Assembly: GCA_003158505.1 (NCBI GenBank)
Contig: PMJK01000126.1
Location: forward strand, 2,043 to 9,231
Source of the DNA: Holophagaceae bacterium
GTDB taxonomy: Bacteria; Acidobacteriota; Holophagae; Holophagales; Holophagaceae
DNA length: 7,189 bases
Direction: 5' to 3'
Below, in pieces: positions 1-5,478 of the stretch. The translations under genes were made by a program, and so were the position numbers. The notes under the pieces were generated by a model that made no database searches, had not been told where the DNA came from, and saw only the letters and a list, made by a program, of their open reading frames with translations. Numbering within the stretch: the stretch's first letter is position 1; every line of letters starts with the position of its first letter.

Positions 1-905
1 ATCGCATGAGGATCTTCCAGTTGAATCAATTCCCCTCGGGGAAACCCTGTGGGGAGAGAAGCCGGTTTTTCCGAGAAATCAGCGGGGCCGCCTTCGAGCA
101 GTTCTATGCCGAGGAAACGGAGCCTCCGGCGGTCATCATCCATGTCACATGCACGGGATATGTCTCTCCCAGCGGAGCCCAACGCCTGGTGGCCGGGCGA
201 GACTGGGGACGATCCACTGAGGTGATCCATGCTTACCACATGGGCTGCTATGCCTCGATGCCGGCCATCCGGATGGCCGCGGGCTTTGTGGAAAGGGGCA
301 AGTCCCGTGTGGACATCGTCCACACCGAGCTTTGTACGTTGCATATGGATCCAAGCCAGCATCTGCCCGAACAACTGGTGGTGCAGACGCTGTTCGCGGA
401 TGGCCTGATTCGCTATTCCATTTCACGGGCAGATGATGGGGGCGTCGTCGGGAGCGGTCTTGAATTGATCACCACCCGCGAGGAGATCGTGCCGGGCACC
501 GAGGACGCCATGACCTGGATGGTCTCTGACTTCGGGATGCAGATGACCCTATCGCGCAAGGTTCCCGACCACATCCGTGCCGGCCTGGGACCGTTCCTGG
601 ACAATCTGGCCGCTTCCGCGGATTTGACATCGGAGCAACTCTTCGAGAAGGCCATCTTCGCCATCCATCCGGGGGGTCCTCGAATCATCGACGAAATAGC
701 GGAGCACCTTGGCCTGCACCCCGACCAGGTTCTAGCCAGCAACACCATTCTGGGGAATTACGGCAACATGTCTTCGGCCACCCTCCCCCATGTGTGGAAG
801 TCTATCCTGGAGGATGAGACGGTCCAGCCGGGCACCTTGATCGTCTCCCTTGCCTTCGGACCCGGGTTGACGATTGCGGGTGCCATTCTCCGGAAGACCG
901 GGTGA
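1..905 (+). CDS. Type III polyketide synthase (chalcone synthase-like), 5'-partial
   Basis: Condensing enzyme of the chalcone/stilbene synthase superfamily. In this family a homodimer extends an acyl-CoA starter with malonyl-CoA and cyclises the chain to a resorcinol, pyrone or similar ring. Numbering from the first in-frame ATG (position 6), the Cys-His-Asn triad is intact: Cys81 in HMGCYASMPA, His221 in AIHPGGPR and Asn254 in GNYGNMSSA. The C-terminal AFGPGLT loop is also typical. About 218 residues follow the Cys, as in full-length members, but only about 80 precede it, where the family has roughly 140-160. The frame is open to the left edge (codon CGC at 3-5) and no SD precedes the ATG, so the true start is probably outside the window and this is not a broken gene. 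The usual GDGAA-type segment is replaced by FADGLIRYS, so substrate use may differ from plant enzymes. The stop overlaps the next gene's GTG, so the two are probably cotranslated. The product cannot be predicted from sequence. Confidence 0.93.
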   Translation, partial: RMRIFQLNQFPSGKPCGERSRFFREISGAAFEQFYAEETEPPAVIIHVTCTGYVSPSGAQRLVAGRDWGRSTEVIHAYHMGCYASMPAIRMAAGFVERGKSRVDIVHTELCTLHMDPSQHLPEQLVVQTLFADGLIRYSISRADDGGVVGSGLELITTREEIVPGTEDAMTWMVSDFGMQMTLSRKVPDHIRAGLGPFLDNLAASADLTSEQLFEKAIFAIHPGGPRIIDEIAEHLGLHPDQVLASNTILGNYGNMSSATLPHVWKSILEDETVQPGTLIVSLAFGPGLTIAGAILRKTG

Positions 906-2134
906 ACGGGCCGGCCCTCTGGTTTCTGCCCTTTGGTCTCCAGGGACTCGCCATGGCTTTCGACGAGTTCGGATTCCATCGGCGCAGAACCGTGCCCCGC
1001 TGGGAATGGATGGGACATGCACTGGATAGTTTGGTCTTCCTGGCCTGCCTCACACTCCCGCTCTTGGTGGCCCCGACACCCCCGAATATCCGCCTTTTTG
1101 CGTGGATGGCGGTGGGTTCTTGCCTCCTCATCACCAAGGACGAGTTCATCCACCAGCGCCTATGTTCGGGTGGCGAGCATTGGCTTCATGCGGTGCTGTT
1201 CATCCTGCACCCCATCGTTCTGTTCGCGACGGCCTTTCTCTGGATCAGCATCGGGCCCGCCGCCATGTCTAGAATCCCTGGATCAGCTCTGCCCTTGGCC
1301 GCGTGGATGCTGCTGCTCCAAGTGGTGCTGGTGTCCGGATTCCTGGTGTTCCAGATCGCCTATTGGTCAAGGCACCCCTTGGGGGAAGGAAAGGGACCCG
1401 AAATCAACAACGCCATCTACGACAAACTGGGCGACAGGTGGTATACGGCCACCGACGATCCTGTCGCGCTGCTCCGGGCCGAATCCCGCCTCCGAACATC
1501 CTGGGTGGTTTCTGAACTCCAGGCCCATTTCGGTGATCGCCCCCTGGCCATTCTGGATGTGGCTTGCGGCGGTGGATTTCTTGCCAACCCGCTGGCACAG
1601 GCGGGACATGCGGTTACCGGCATCGACCTTTCCACGGACAGCCTGGAGGTGGCCAGAAGGCACGACAGCAGCCGTTCCGTGACCTATCTTCCCATGGATG
1701 CCCGGCGGCTCTCATTCCCGGATGGGCAGTTTGACGTGGTCTGCATGATGGACTTCCTTGAGCACCTTGTGGAGCGAGACGAAGTCATCCAGGAGGCAGC
1801 CAGGGTCCTCAAACCCGGAGGGTGGTTCTTTTTCCACACCTTCAATCGAACCCCCCTGAGCTGGCTGATCGCCATCAAGGGGGTGGAATGGTCGGTCAAG
1901 AACACGCCTGAAAACATGCATGTCTATGAATTGTTCCTGAAGCCCTCGGAGTTGATGACTATCTGCGCCCGCCATGGTCTAAATATCGAAGTCATAAGGG
2001 GTGTGCGCCCCCAGGTCTTTACTTGGGCCTTCCTCGGGATGCTTTTCACCGCAAGGGTGAGTGACAGCTTCCAGTTCGTGTTCACCCGGTCCCACACCAT
2101 CGGGTACTGCGGACGGGCCCGAAAAATGGCTTGA
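902..2134 (+). CDS. Membrane domain fused to UbiG-like SAM O-methyltransferase
   Basis: A 410-residue two-part protein. Residues 1-155 hold about five membrane helices (near 4-20, 40-57, 64-79, 96-118 and 128-153). Residues 165-410 form a class I SAM methyltransferase: motif I is LDVACGGG (219-225), followed by VTGIDLS (238-244), the MMDFLEH region (282-288) and LKPGG (303-307). The FNRTPLSWLIAIKGVEW stretch (314-330) and FLKPSEL (345-351) resemble UbiG, the O-methyltransferase of ubiquinone synthesis. The region before motif I (YDKLGDRWY and after) also matches the UbiG N-terminus. The membrane part carries two similar patterns: Asp21-Glu22-Phe23, His26, Glu35, His39-Ala40, and Asp80-Glu81-Phe82, His84, Glu92, His96-Ala97. 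The GTG start overlaps the PKS stop (GTGA). Starting at Met18 would remove helix 1 and break the hairpin symmetry. From its position it probably O-methylates a phenolic PKS product at the membrane. The role of the membrane domain is unknown: it could be an anchor, a metal site or an oxidoreductase. Confidence 0.88.
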   Translation: MNGPALWFLPFGLQGLAMAFDEFGFHRRRTVPRWEWMGHALDSLVFLACLTLPLLVAPTPPNIRLFAWMAVGSCLLITKDEFIHQRLCSGGEHWLHAVLFILHPIVLFATAFLWISIGPAAMSRIPGSALPLAAWMLLLQVVLVSGFLVFQIAYWSRHPLGEGKGPEINNAIYDKLGDRWYTATDDPVALLRAESRLRTSWVVSELQAHFGDRPLAILDVACGGGFLANPLAQAGHAVTGIDLSTDSLEVARRHDSSRSVTYLPMDARRLSFPDGQFDVVCMMDFLEHLVERDEVIQEAARVLKPGGWFFFHTFNRTPLSWLIAIKGVEWSVKNTPENMHVYELFLKPSELMTICARHGLNIEVIRGVRPQVFTWAFLGMLFTARVSDSFQFVFTRSHTIGYCGRARKMA

Positions 2135-2199
2135 ACGAGCTCCAGGGGCGACAATCTTTCGATCTTTGTACGACCAAACCCCTCACTGGAGATTCACCT

Positions 2200-2204
2200 A
2201 GGAG
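2200..2204 (+). promoter_or_regulatory. Strong ribosome binding site of the Pro-rich small gene
   Basis: AGGAG lies 6 nt upstream of the ATG at 2211. This spacing and strength is the main evidence that the 48-codon frame is translated. No convincing sigma-70 promoter was found between 2135 and 2200, so the small gene may be read from the PKS/methyltransferase transcript. Confidence 0.7.
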
Positions 2205-2210
2205 ATAGCC

Positions 2211-2357
2211 ATGCCAAACGGACCCACCCCTGAGCACATCCCTGAACCGGTCGGGGATCCCCTTCCCCCTAAGCCGGAACCAGAACCCCTTCCCGCCAAG
2301 CCGGAACCGGAACCCAGTCCCATCAAAGACCCGCAAGCCATCAAGCCATTGTCATGA
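2211..2357 (+). CDS. Small Pro/Glu/Lys-rich repeat protein (48 aa), unknown function
   Basis: A 48-residue frame with an ideal SD (AGGAG, 6-nt spacing) and a TGA stop. About 38% of residues are proline, the rest being mainly Glu, Lys, Asp and a few small or aliphatic residues. There is no Cys, no aromatic residue, no signal peptide and no membrane helix. Residues 17-43 form three 9-residue units: PLPPKPEPE, PLPAKPEPE and a degenerate PSPIKDPQA. Such a peptide should be extended and disordered, like the Pro-Glu/Pro-Lys spacers of TonB-type proteins, but it has none of the domains that would flank such a spacer. It sits 76 bp after the methyltransferase gene and 47 bp before the Rieske reductase gene, so it may be cotranscribed with either. 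I do not recognise the family. The compositional bias and the SD argue for a real gene. A fragment of a larger protein is possible but less likely, because the frame has its own start signals. Confidence 0.62.
   Translation: MPNGPTPEHIPEPVGDPLPPKPEPEPLPAKPEPEPSPIKDPQAIKPLS
2259..2339 (+). repeat. Tandem 27-bp repeats inside the Pro-rich gene
   Basis: Three in-frame 27-bp units at 2259-2285, 2286-2312 and 2313-2339. The first two match at 24 of 27 bases, the differences being in the cct/gcc and cca/ccg codons. The third is degenerate and keeps mainly the proline codons at unit positions 1 and 3 and the lysine codon at position 5. The unit encodes P-L-P-x-K-P-E-P-E. Slippage or recombination could change the copy number without shifting the frame. 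Confidence 0.75.
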
Positions 2358-2404
2358 CTGCGATAAAATCCCAGACAAGGACACATCTCATGAAGGATTG
2401 ATCC

Positions 2405-3967
2405 ATGAGCGAATTCGTTGAAATAAGTGGTCCGGACTTCTTGAAAGATGGGATCGCCTGCTCTGCGTTGGAAGAGGGAAAACCGGTTGCCGGACAGGCG
2501 AATGGAGAAGCGGTCCTGGTCATTCGCCGCGGGGAGGTGTTCTTCGCTGTCGGCGCCGCGTGCACCCATTACGGCGCCCCGCTTGCCGAAGGGATCGTCG
2601 AAGGGGGCACGATCCGCTGCCCTTGGCATCACGCACGTTTCGACCTCGCGACCGGTGAAGCGAGTGGGCCTCCCGCGCTAAATGCGATTCCATGTTTTTC
2701 GGTTGAGCGGCGGGGCGATCGCGTTTATGTGCTTGGCCGCGCCCTTGAGTATTCGTCCGCACCGGGTGGCAATCCTCGGCGTTCGTCCACGAATGGCCCC
2801 CAATCCATCGCGATCGTCGGAGGAGGCCCGGCTGGAACAGCAGCGGCTGAGATGTTGCGGCGTGAAGGATACGACGGGCCCATCACCCTGTTCGCGTCTG
2901 AGCCGTCGTCGCCGGTGGACCGGCCAAACCTTTCGAAGGACTACCTTGCCGGTCACGCATCAGAGGATTTGATCCCGCTGAGGTCGCCGGAAGATTTCGC
3001 TGAATACCACATTGATTTGCGCCGAGAGGTTGTGCGGGGGCTCAAAGGGAAGACCCTGATCCTTGAGGGCAGTTCCCAAGCCTTCGATGCGATCTTACTG
3101 ACGACTGGAGCGACGTCGATCCGTCTTGATATTCCGGGCGCTGCGCGAGCCCACCTGCTCCGTACGCTGGATGACAGCCGATCGATCATCGCCCATGCGA
3201 AGGGGCGCGCCATCGTGATCGGCGCGTCGTTCATCGGCCTTGAGGCGGCGGCGGCGCTGACCACGCGAGGGCTTGAGGTGCACGTAATCGGCCGGGAGTT
3301 GGTGCCGCTCGAGCGTATCCTCGGTCCTGAATTGGGCATATTTGTGCGCCAGTTGCATGAGAAGAAAGGGGTTCAATTCCATCTCGGCGAATCGCCCAAG
3401 GAGATCGACGCCAAGGGCGTGGTCCTCGAGAACGGACGCATCGATGGTGAGATCGTCATTATGGGTGTGGGAGTCCGCCCCGAGATGACTCTCGCGGAGA
3501 AGGGCGGTCTTGCCATCGACCGCGGGATCGTCGTGGACGATCAATTCCGCACGAGTATCGCGGGCATCTGGGCCGCGGGGGATGTCGCCCGGTTCCCCTA
3601 TGTATATACCGGCGAAAAGGCCCGCATCGAACACTGGATGGTGGCTGAACAGCAGGGACAGGCAGCTGCGCGCAGCATGCTTGGCAAAGGAACCCGCTTT
3701 GATCGCGTTCCATTCTTCTGGAGCGCCCACTACGACGTCACCATCGGCTATGTCGGACATGCAGAATCCTGGGATCGCATCGACTACTCCGGCGACTTCT
3801 CCCAAGGCGACGCCGCGGCCGCGTACAGGCGCGCCGGCAAGACGCTTGCGGTCGCGGCCATCGGACGCGACCAGTTTCTACTCCATGCCGAAGCTGCAAT
3901 CGAGCGGGAGGACGAGACGGCGCTGACCCAGATGATTGCACCCGGCGCCACCCAAGGAGAGCCATGA
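2405..3967 (+). CDS. Rieske [2Fe-2S]-FAD/NAD(P) oxidoreductase, AIFM3-like
   Basis: A 520-residue electron-transfer flavoprotein with a built-in Rieske ferredoxin. Residues 1-115 are the Rieske domain, with cluster ligands Cys53-x-His55 (ACTHYGAPL) and Cys72-x2-His75 (CPWHHARFD). Residues 134-430 are a pyridine nucleotide-disulphide reductase fold: the FAD motif is VGGGPAG (138-144), the NAD(P) motif GASFIGLE (273-280) and the second FAD motif WAAGDVA (389-395). The C-terminal region (about 435-505, VPFFWSAHYDVTIGYVG) is the reductase dimerisation domain of the AIF/ferredoxin-reductase group. This order is that of AIFM3-type Rieske reductases, which pass electrons from NAD(P)H through FAD to an acceptor. 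AAGGA lies 7 nt before the ATG. No oxygenase or cytochrome P450 partner is visible, so the acceptor is unknown. Supplying electrons to the neighbouring PKS/methyltransferase system is possible but only inferred. The protein appears soluble. Confidence 0.92.
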   Translation: MSEFVEISGPDFLKDGIACSALEEGKPVAGQANGEAVLVIRRGEVFFAVGAACTHYGAPLAEGIVEGGTIRCPWHHARFDLATGEASGPPALNAIPCFSVERRGDRVYVLGRALEYSSAPGGNPRRSSTNGPQSIAIVGGGPAGTAAAEMLRREGYDGPITLFASEPSSPVDRPNLSKDYLAGHASEDLIPLRSPEDFAEYHIDLRREVVRGLKGKTLILEGSSQAFDAILLTTGATSIRLDIPGAARAHLLRTLDDSRSIIAHAKGRAIVIGASFIGLEAAAALTTRGLEVHVIGRELVPLERILGPELGIFVRQLHEKKGVQFHLGESPKEIDAKGVVLENGRIDGEIVIMGVGVRPEMTLAEKGGLAIDRGIVVDDQFRTSIAGIWAAGDVARFPYVYTGEKARIEHWMVAEQQGQAAARSMLGKGTRFDRVPFFWSAHYDVTIGYVGHAESWDRIDYSGDFSQGDAAAAYRRAGKTLAVAAIGRDQFLLHAEAAIEREDETALTQMIAPGATQGEP

Positions 3968-4071
3968 GCATCATTCCATGTATCAAGACCTTGACGCATT
4001 CCGTTTGGGCGCTCCAGGATGGCCATCGCTTGGGCTCACTGCTGTTTCTGAGATCAAGGAGCGCTATTTGA
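3964..4071 (+). CDS. Possible 35-codon ORF overlapping the Rieske gene stop (doubtful)
   Basis: A strong AAGGAG at 3955-3960 sits 3 nt before an ATG whose bases overlap the reductase stop (ATGA). This frame encodes 35 residues (beginning MSIIPCIKT) and ends TGA. A second frame starting at 3978 (beginning MYQDLDAFRLG) encodes 34 residues and ends TAG at 4082. Its composition, with LGLTAVSEIKERYLNG near the end, looks more protein-like, but its start is 17 nt from the SD. At most one is likely to be real. It could also be a remnant of a larger lost gene or pure chance. I recognise neither product. Confidence 0.22.
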   Translation: MSIIPCIKTLTHSVWALQDGHRLGSLLFLRSRSAI

Positions 4072-4095
4072 ACGGGTCATAGAACTTAATCCCAT

Positions 4096-4118
4096 AAAGG
4101 TGCTTAGATGCCCTTTTT
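4096..4118 (+). terminator. Weak candidate intrinsic terminator at the convergent junction
   Basis: AAAGG-t-GC (4096-4103) pairs with GCCCTTT (4110-4116) around the loop TTAGAT, with one bulged T. The T-tract is at 4114-4118. It lies where the + strand Rieske unit meets the - strand operon and overlaps the last codons of the small - strand gene. The stem is short, so the call is tentative. Confidence 0.33.
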
Positions 4119-4304
4119 CGGATGATGGAAATGACGGGCGTTCTCCGCGAACTGCGCACGCTTTCGTTCTGCGGGATCGCTGGAATGAAGGGCCTGTTCC
4201 AACTTGGCGGCAGGGATCGGCTGCTCCATGGGGACATTCAATTCCTTGTGGAGCAGCCCTTCATGGGATTTCTTGATTTGGATGGTCTTCCTGGTTACAG
4301 GCAT
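4104..4304 (-). CDS. Conserved small basic protein (66 aa), function unknown
   Basis: A 66-residue, Lys/Arg/His-rich cytosolic protein. It begins MPVTRKTIQIKKSHEGLLHK, has a central segment IPAAKLEQALHSSDPAERKR and ends AQFAENARHFHH. This layout (RKTIxIKKSHxGLLHKxL, then IPAAKL, then a helix ending FAxNARxxxH) matches a widespread bacterial family of small hypothetical proteins as I recall it; I know of no function. AAGGAG lies 8 nt upstream of the ATG (complement of 4313-4318). It begins 24 bp after the stop of the RibD-type reductase gene, so it is probably the last gene of that operon. Strong positive charge would allow nucleic-acid or ribosome binding, but nothing shows this. There is no signal peptide or membrane segment. 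The frame on the opposite strand here is a shadow. Confidence 0.82.
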   Translation of the reverse strand: MPVTRKTIQIKKSHEGLLHKELNVPMEQPIPAAKLEQALHSSDPAERKRAQFAENARHFHHPKKGI

Positions 4305-4328
4305 GGCTCGAACTCCTTCAGGATTCGC

Positions 4329-5162
4329 TTAAGTAGGGTGAGGCAGGGTTGTCGGAATCAGAACGAGGCCGTCGGCACGAAGGGCATAGCGCAAGTACAG
4401 GTGAGATTCATGTCGCCTTGCGCTCAATAACTCCAGAAAGCGCCCCTTGAGATCCACCCCCTCGACCAGTGATTTGCGCTGATCCTCTGGCCAGCGTCCG
4501 AAGAGTCGTGGCGAGACCGTGAGGAACAACTCGTCGATCAAGTCCTCTTTGAGCATCTGCCCGAGGAGCGTGGGTCCACCCTCCGCGAGGACCACCTGCA
4601 ACCCTTGGGCGTGGACCAGGTCCAGGAGCGCCTGCCCACCGATGCTCGGCGCGTCGAAGACAGCGATCCGGGCGCCGCTTGAGAGCCTTCCCCTGAGCCT
4701 GACTTCACCTTGCGGCGTCGTGACGACCAGAGCGTGCTCAAGCGCCGGTTGAGCCGCATCGATCTGCCCTGACGCTGTGACTACAACCAGGAGCGGGTAA
4801 GGCTGTAAACCCAACTTATGCCGCATTTGGCCAAAAAGCGCTCCCGCCGTGGGGAAGGCGCTTTCGGGGTACCAGCGGGCGCCATTTGCCTTGCGAAAGG
4901 TGCCCGCGCCGATCAGTACCGCATCGGCGGCCGCGCGCAGCAGGCCCATGATGAATCGATCAGGTGCGTCCTCACCACTGACGATGCCGCCTGACTCTTC
5001 GTCGCAAGGAAGGGCCACCACCCCATCCGCGGATGCAACAAAGTTGGCATAAAGCCCGGGGCGCTGGAGGCCGAAGTCCCCGCCGTAGGCCGCCGCCAAG
5101 TCTTCAGAAAGCCCGAATGAACCGAGCCCTGGTCGTTCGAAGAGTCGTTCGAGTGGTTTCAA
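4329..5162 (-). CDS. RibD C-terminal / dihydrofolate-reductase-like NADPH reductase
   Basis: A 277-residue stand-alone member of the RibD C-terminal family, whose characterised members reduce pyrimidine or pterin rings with NADPH (RibD reductase, DHFR). Visible family features are LYANFVASADGVVAL (38-51), where the substrate strand lies, ADAVLIGAGTFR (79-90), and the cofactor loop VLAEGGPTLL followed by DLIDELFLTVSPRLFG (191-222). It has no RibD deaminase domain, so a full riboflavin role is unlikely. The frame stays open upstream to an ATG at 5285, but those 41 residues lie inside the dehydratase gene, are Arg/His/Cys-rich and do not fit the family. I chose the TTG at 5162, which overlaps the dehydratase TGA (TTGA) and gives MKPLERLFERPGL, a typical beginning. 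No clear SD precedes it, which fits translation by termination-reinitiation. Linkage to a pterin dehydratase suggests, but does not prove, a pterin substrate. Confidence 0.85.
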   Translation of the reverse strand: MKPLERLFERPGLGSFGLSEDLAAAYGGDFGLQRPGLYANFVASADGVVALPCDEESGGIVSGEDAPDRFIMGLLRAAADAVLIGAGTFRKANGARWYPESAFPTAGALFGQMRHKLGLQPYPLLVVVTASGQIDAAQPALEHALVVTTPQGEVRLRGRLSSGARIAVFDAPSIGGQALLDLVHAQGLQVVLAEGGPTLLGQMLKEDLIDELFLTVSPRLFGRWPEDQRKSLVEGVDLKGRFLELLSARRHESHLYLRYALRADGLVLIPTTLPHPT

Positions 5163-5470
5163 TTGGGGAGCCAGCGGTTCGCCAGTTCTTCCATCGAACT
5201 CGCCAGCCTCACATCGAGCCCGGTGATGCCCCCGGCATCGTGCGTGGACAGATCGATATGAACGGTGTTGAATTCGTTGGACCATCCTGGGTGGTGATTC
5301 ATGCTCTGGGCGATCAGCGCCGTGCCGGTCATGAAACCAAAGGCGGCGACGAAATCCCGGAAGATGTACTCACGATGGAGCTTCCCACCCTCTAGGGTCC
5401 ACCCGGGAAGCCCCGACAGCGCCTTATTCAAATCAGTTGGACTCAATACGACGTTTTCAGCCTTGGACAT
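5159..5470 (-). CDS. phhB: 4a-hydroxytetrahydrobiopterin dehydratase (pterin-4a-carbinolamine dehydratase)
   Basis: A 103-residue cytosolic enzyme that dehydrates 4a-hydroxytetrahydropterin, the by-product of aromatic amino acid hydroxylases, to quinonoid dihydropterin. Length and motifs fit the family: MNHHPGWSNEFNTVHIDLSTH contains the catalytic His59-His60-Pro61 and His77, followed by GGITGLD (80-86). The ATG at 5470 is preceded by AGGTGA, which begins inside the stop codon (TAG) of the DJ-1-like gene only 8 bp upstream. The 3' end overlaps the TTG of the reductase gene. No phenylalanine hydroxylase (phhA) gene is in the window, so the pterin user is either elsewhere or a different enzyme. 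Some bacterial members work in other pterin pathways, so the symbol reflects the family rather than proven physiology. Confidence 0.93.
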   Translation of the reverse strand: MSKAENVVLSPTDLNKALSGLPGWTLEGGKLHREYIFRDFVAAFGFMTGTALIAQSMNHHPGWSNEFNTVHIDLSTHDAGGITGLDVRLASSMEELANRWLPN

Positions 5471-5478
5471 CCGTTCAC

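Noticed and set aside
6..905. PKS apparently lacking its N-terminal 60-80 residues, as if a truncated pseudogene
   Set aside because: The frame is open to the window edge and the ATG has no SD, so the missing part is most likely outside the window.
933..1682. 249-codon + strand frame inside the methyltransferase fusion
   Set aside because: Its Trp/Ser/Arg/Pro-rich composition is typical of an out-of-frame reading, and the overlapping frame has clear domains.
2140..2191. CTCCAGGGG ... CCCC-tca-CTGGAG long-range hairpin after the methyltransferase gene
   Set aside because: The 6-bp outer stem and interrupted inner stem enclose a large loop, with no T-tract. It is too weak to call a terminator or riboswitch.
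2349..2369. TTGTCA and TAAAAT as a promoter for the Rieske reductase gene
   Set aside because: The boxes are only 9 bp apart, far from the 16-18 bp needed. An extended -10 reading of the second box is possible but unsupported.
2354..2401. 15-codon frame overlapping the stop of the Pro-rich gene by ATGA
   Set aside because: It is too short, has no SD of its own at proper spacing, and shows no distinctive composition.
3095..3805. Long antisense frame (236 codons) opposite the Rieske reductase gene
   Set aside because: It lies wholly inside a clear gene whose motifs are intact, and shows no family features. It is a shadow of GC-rich codon use.
4122..4430. 102-codon + strand frame opposite the small basic gene and the reductase gene end
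   Set aside because: The - strand gene there matches a conserved small family with a proper SD, and the + frame has neither.
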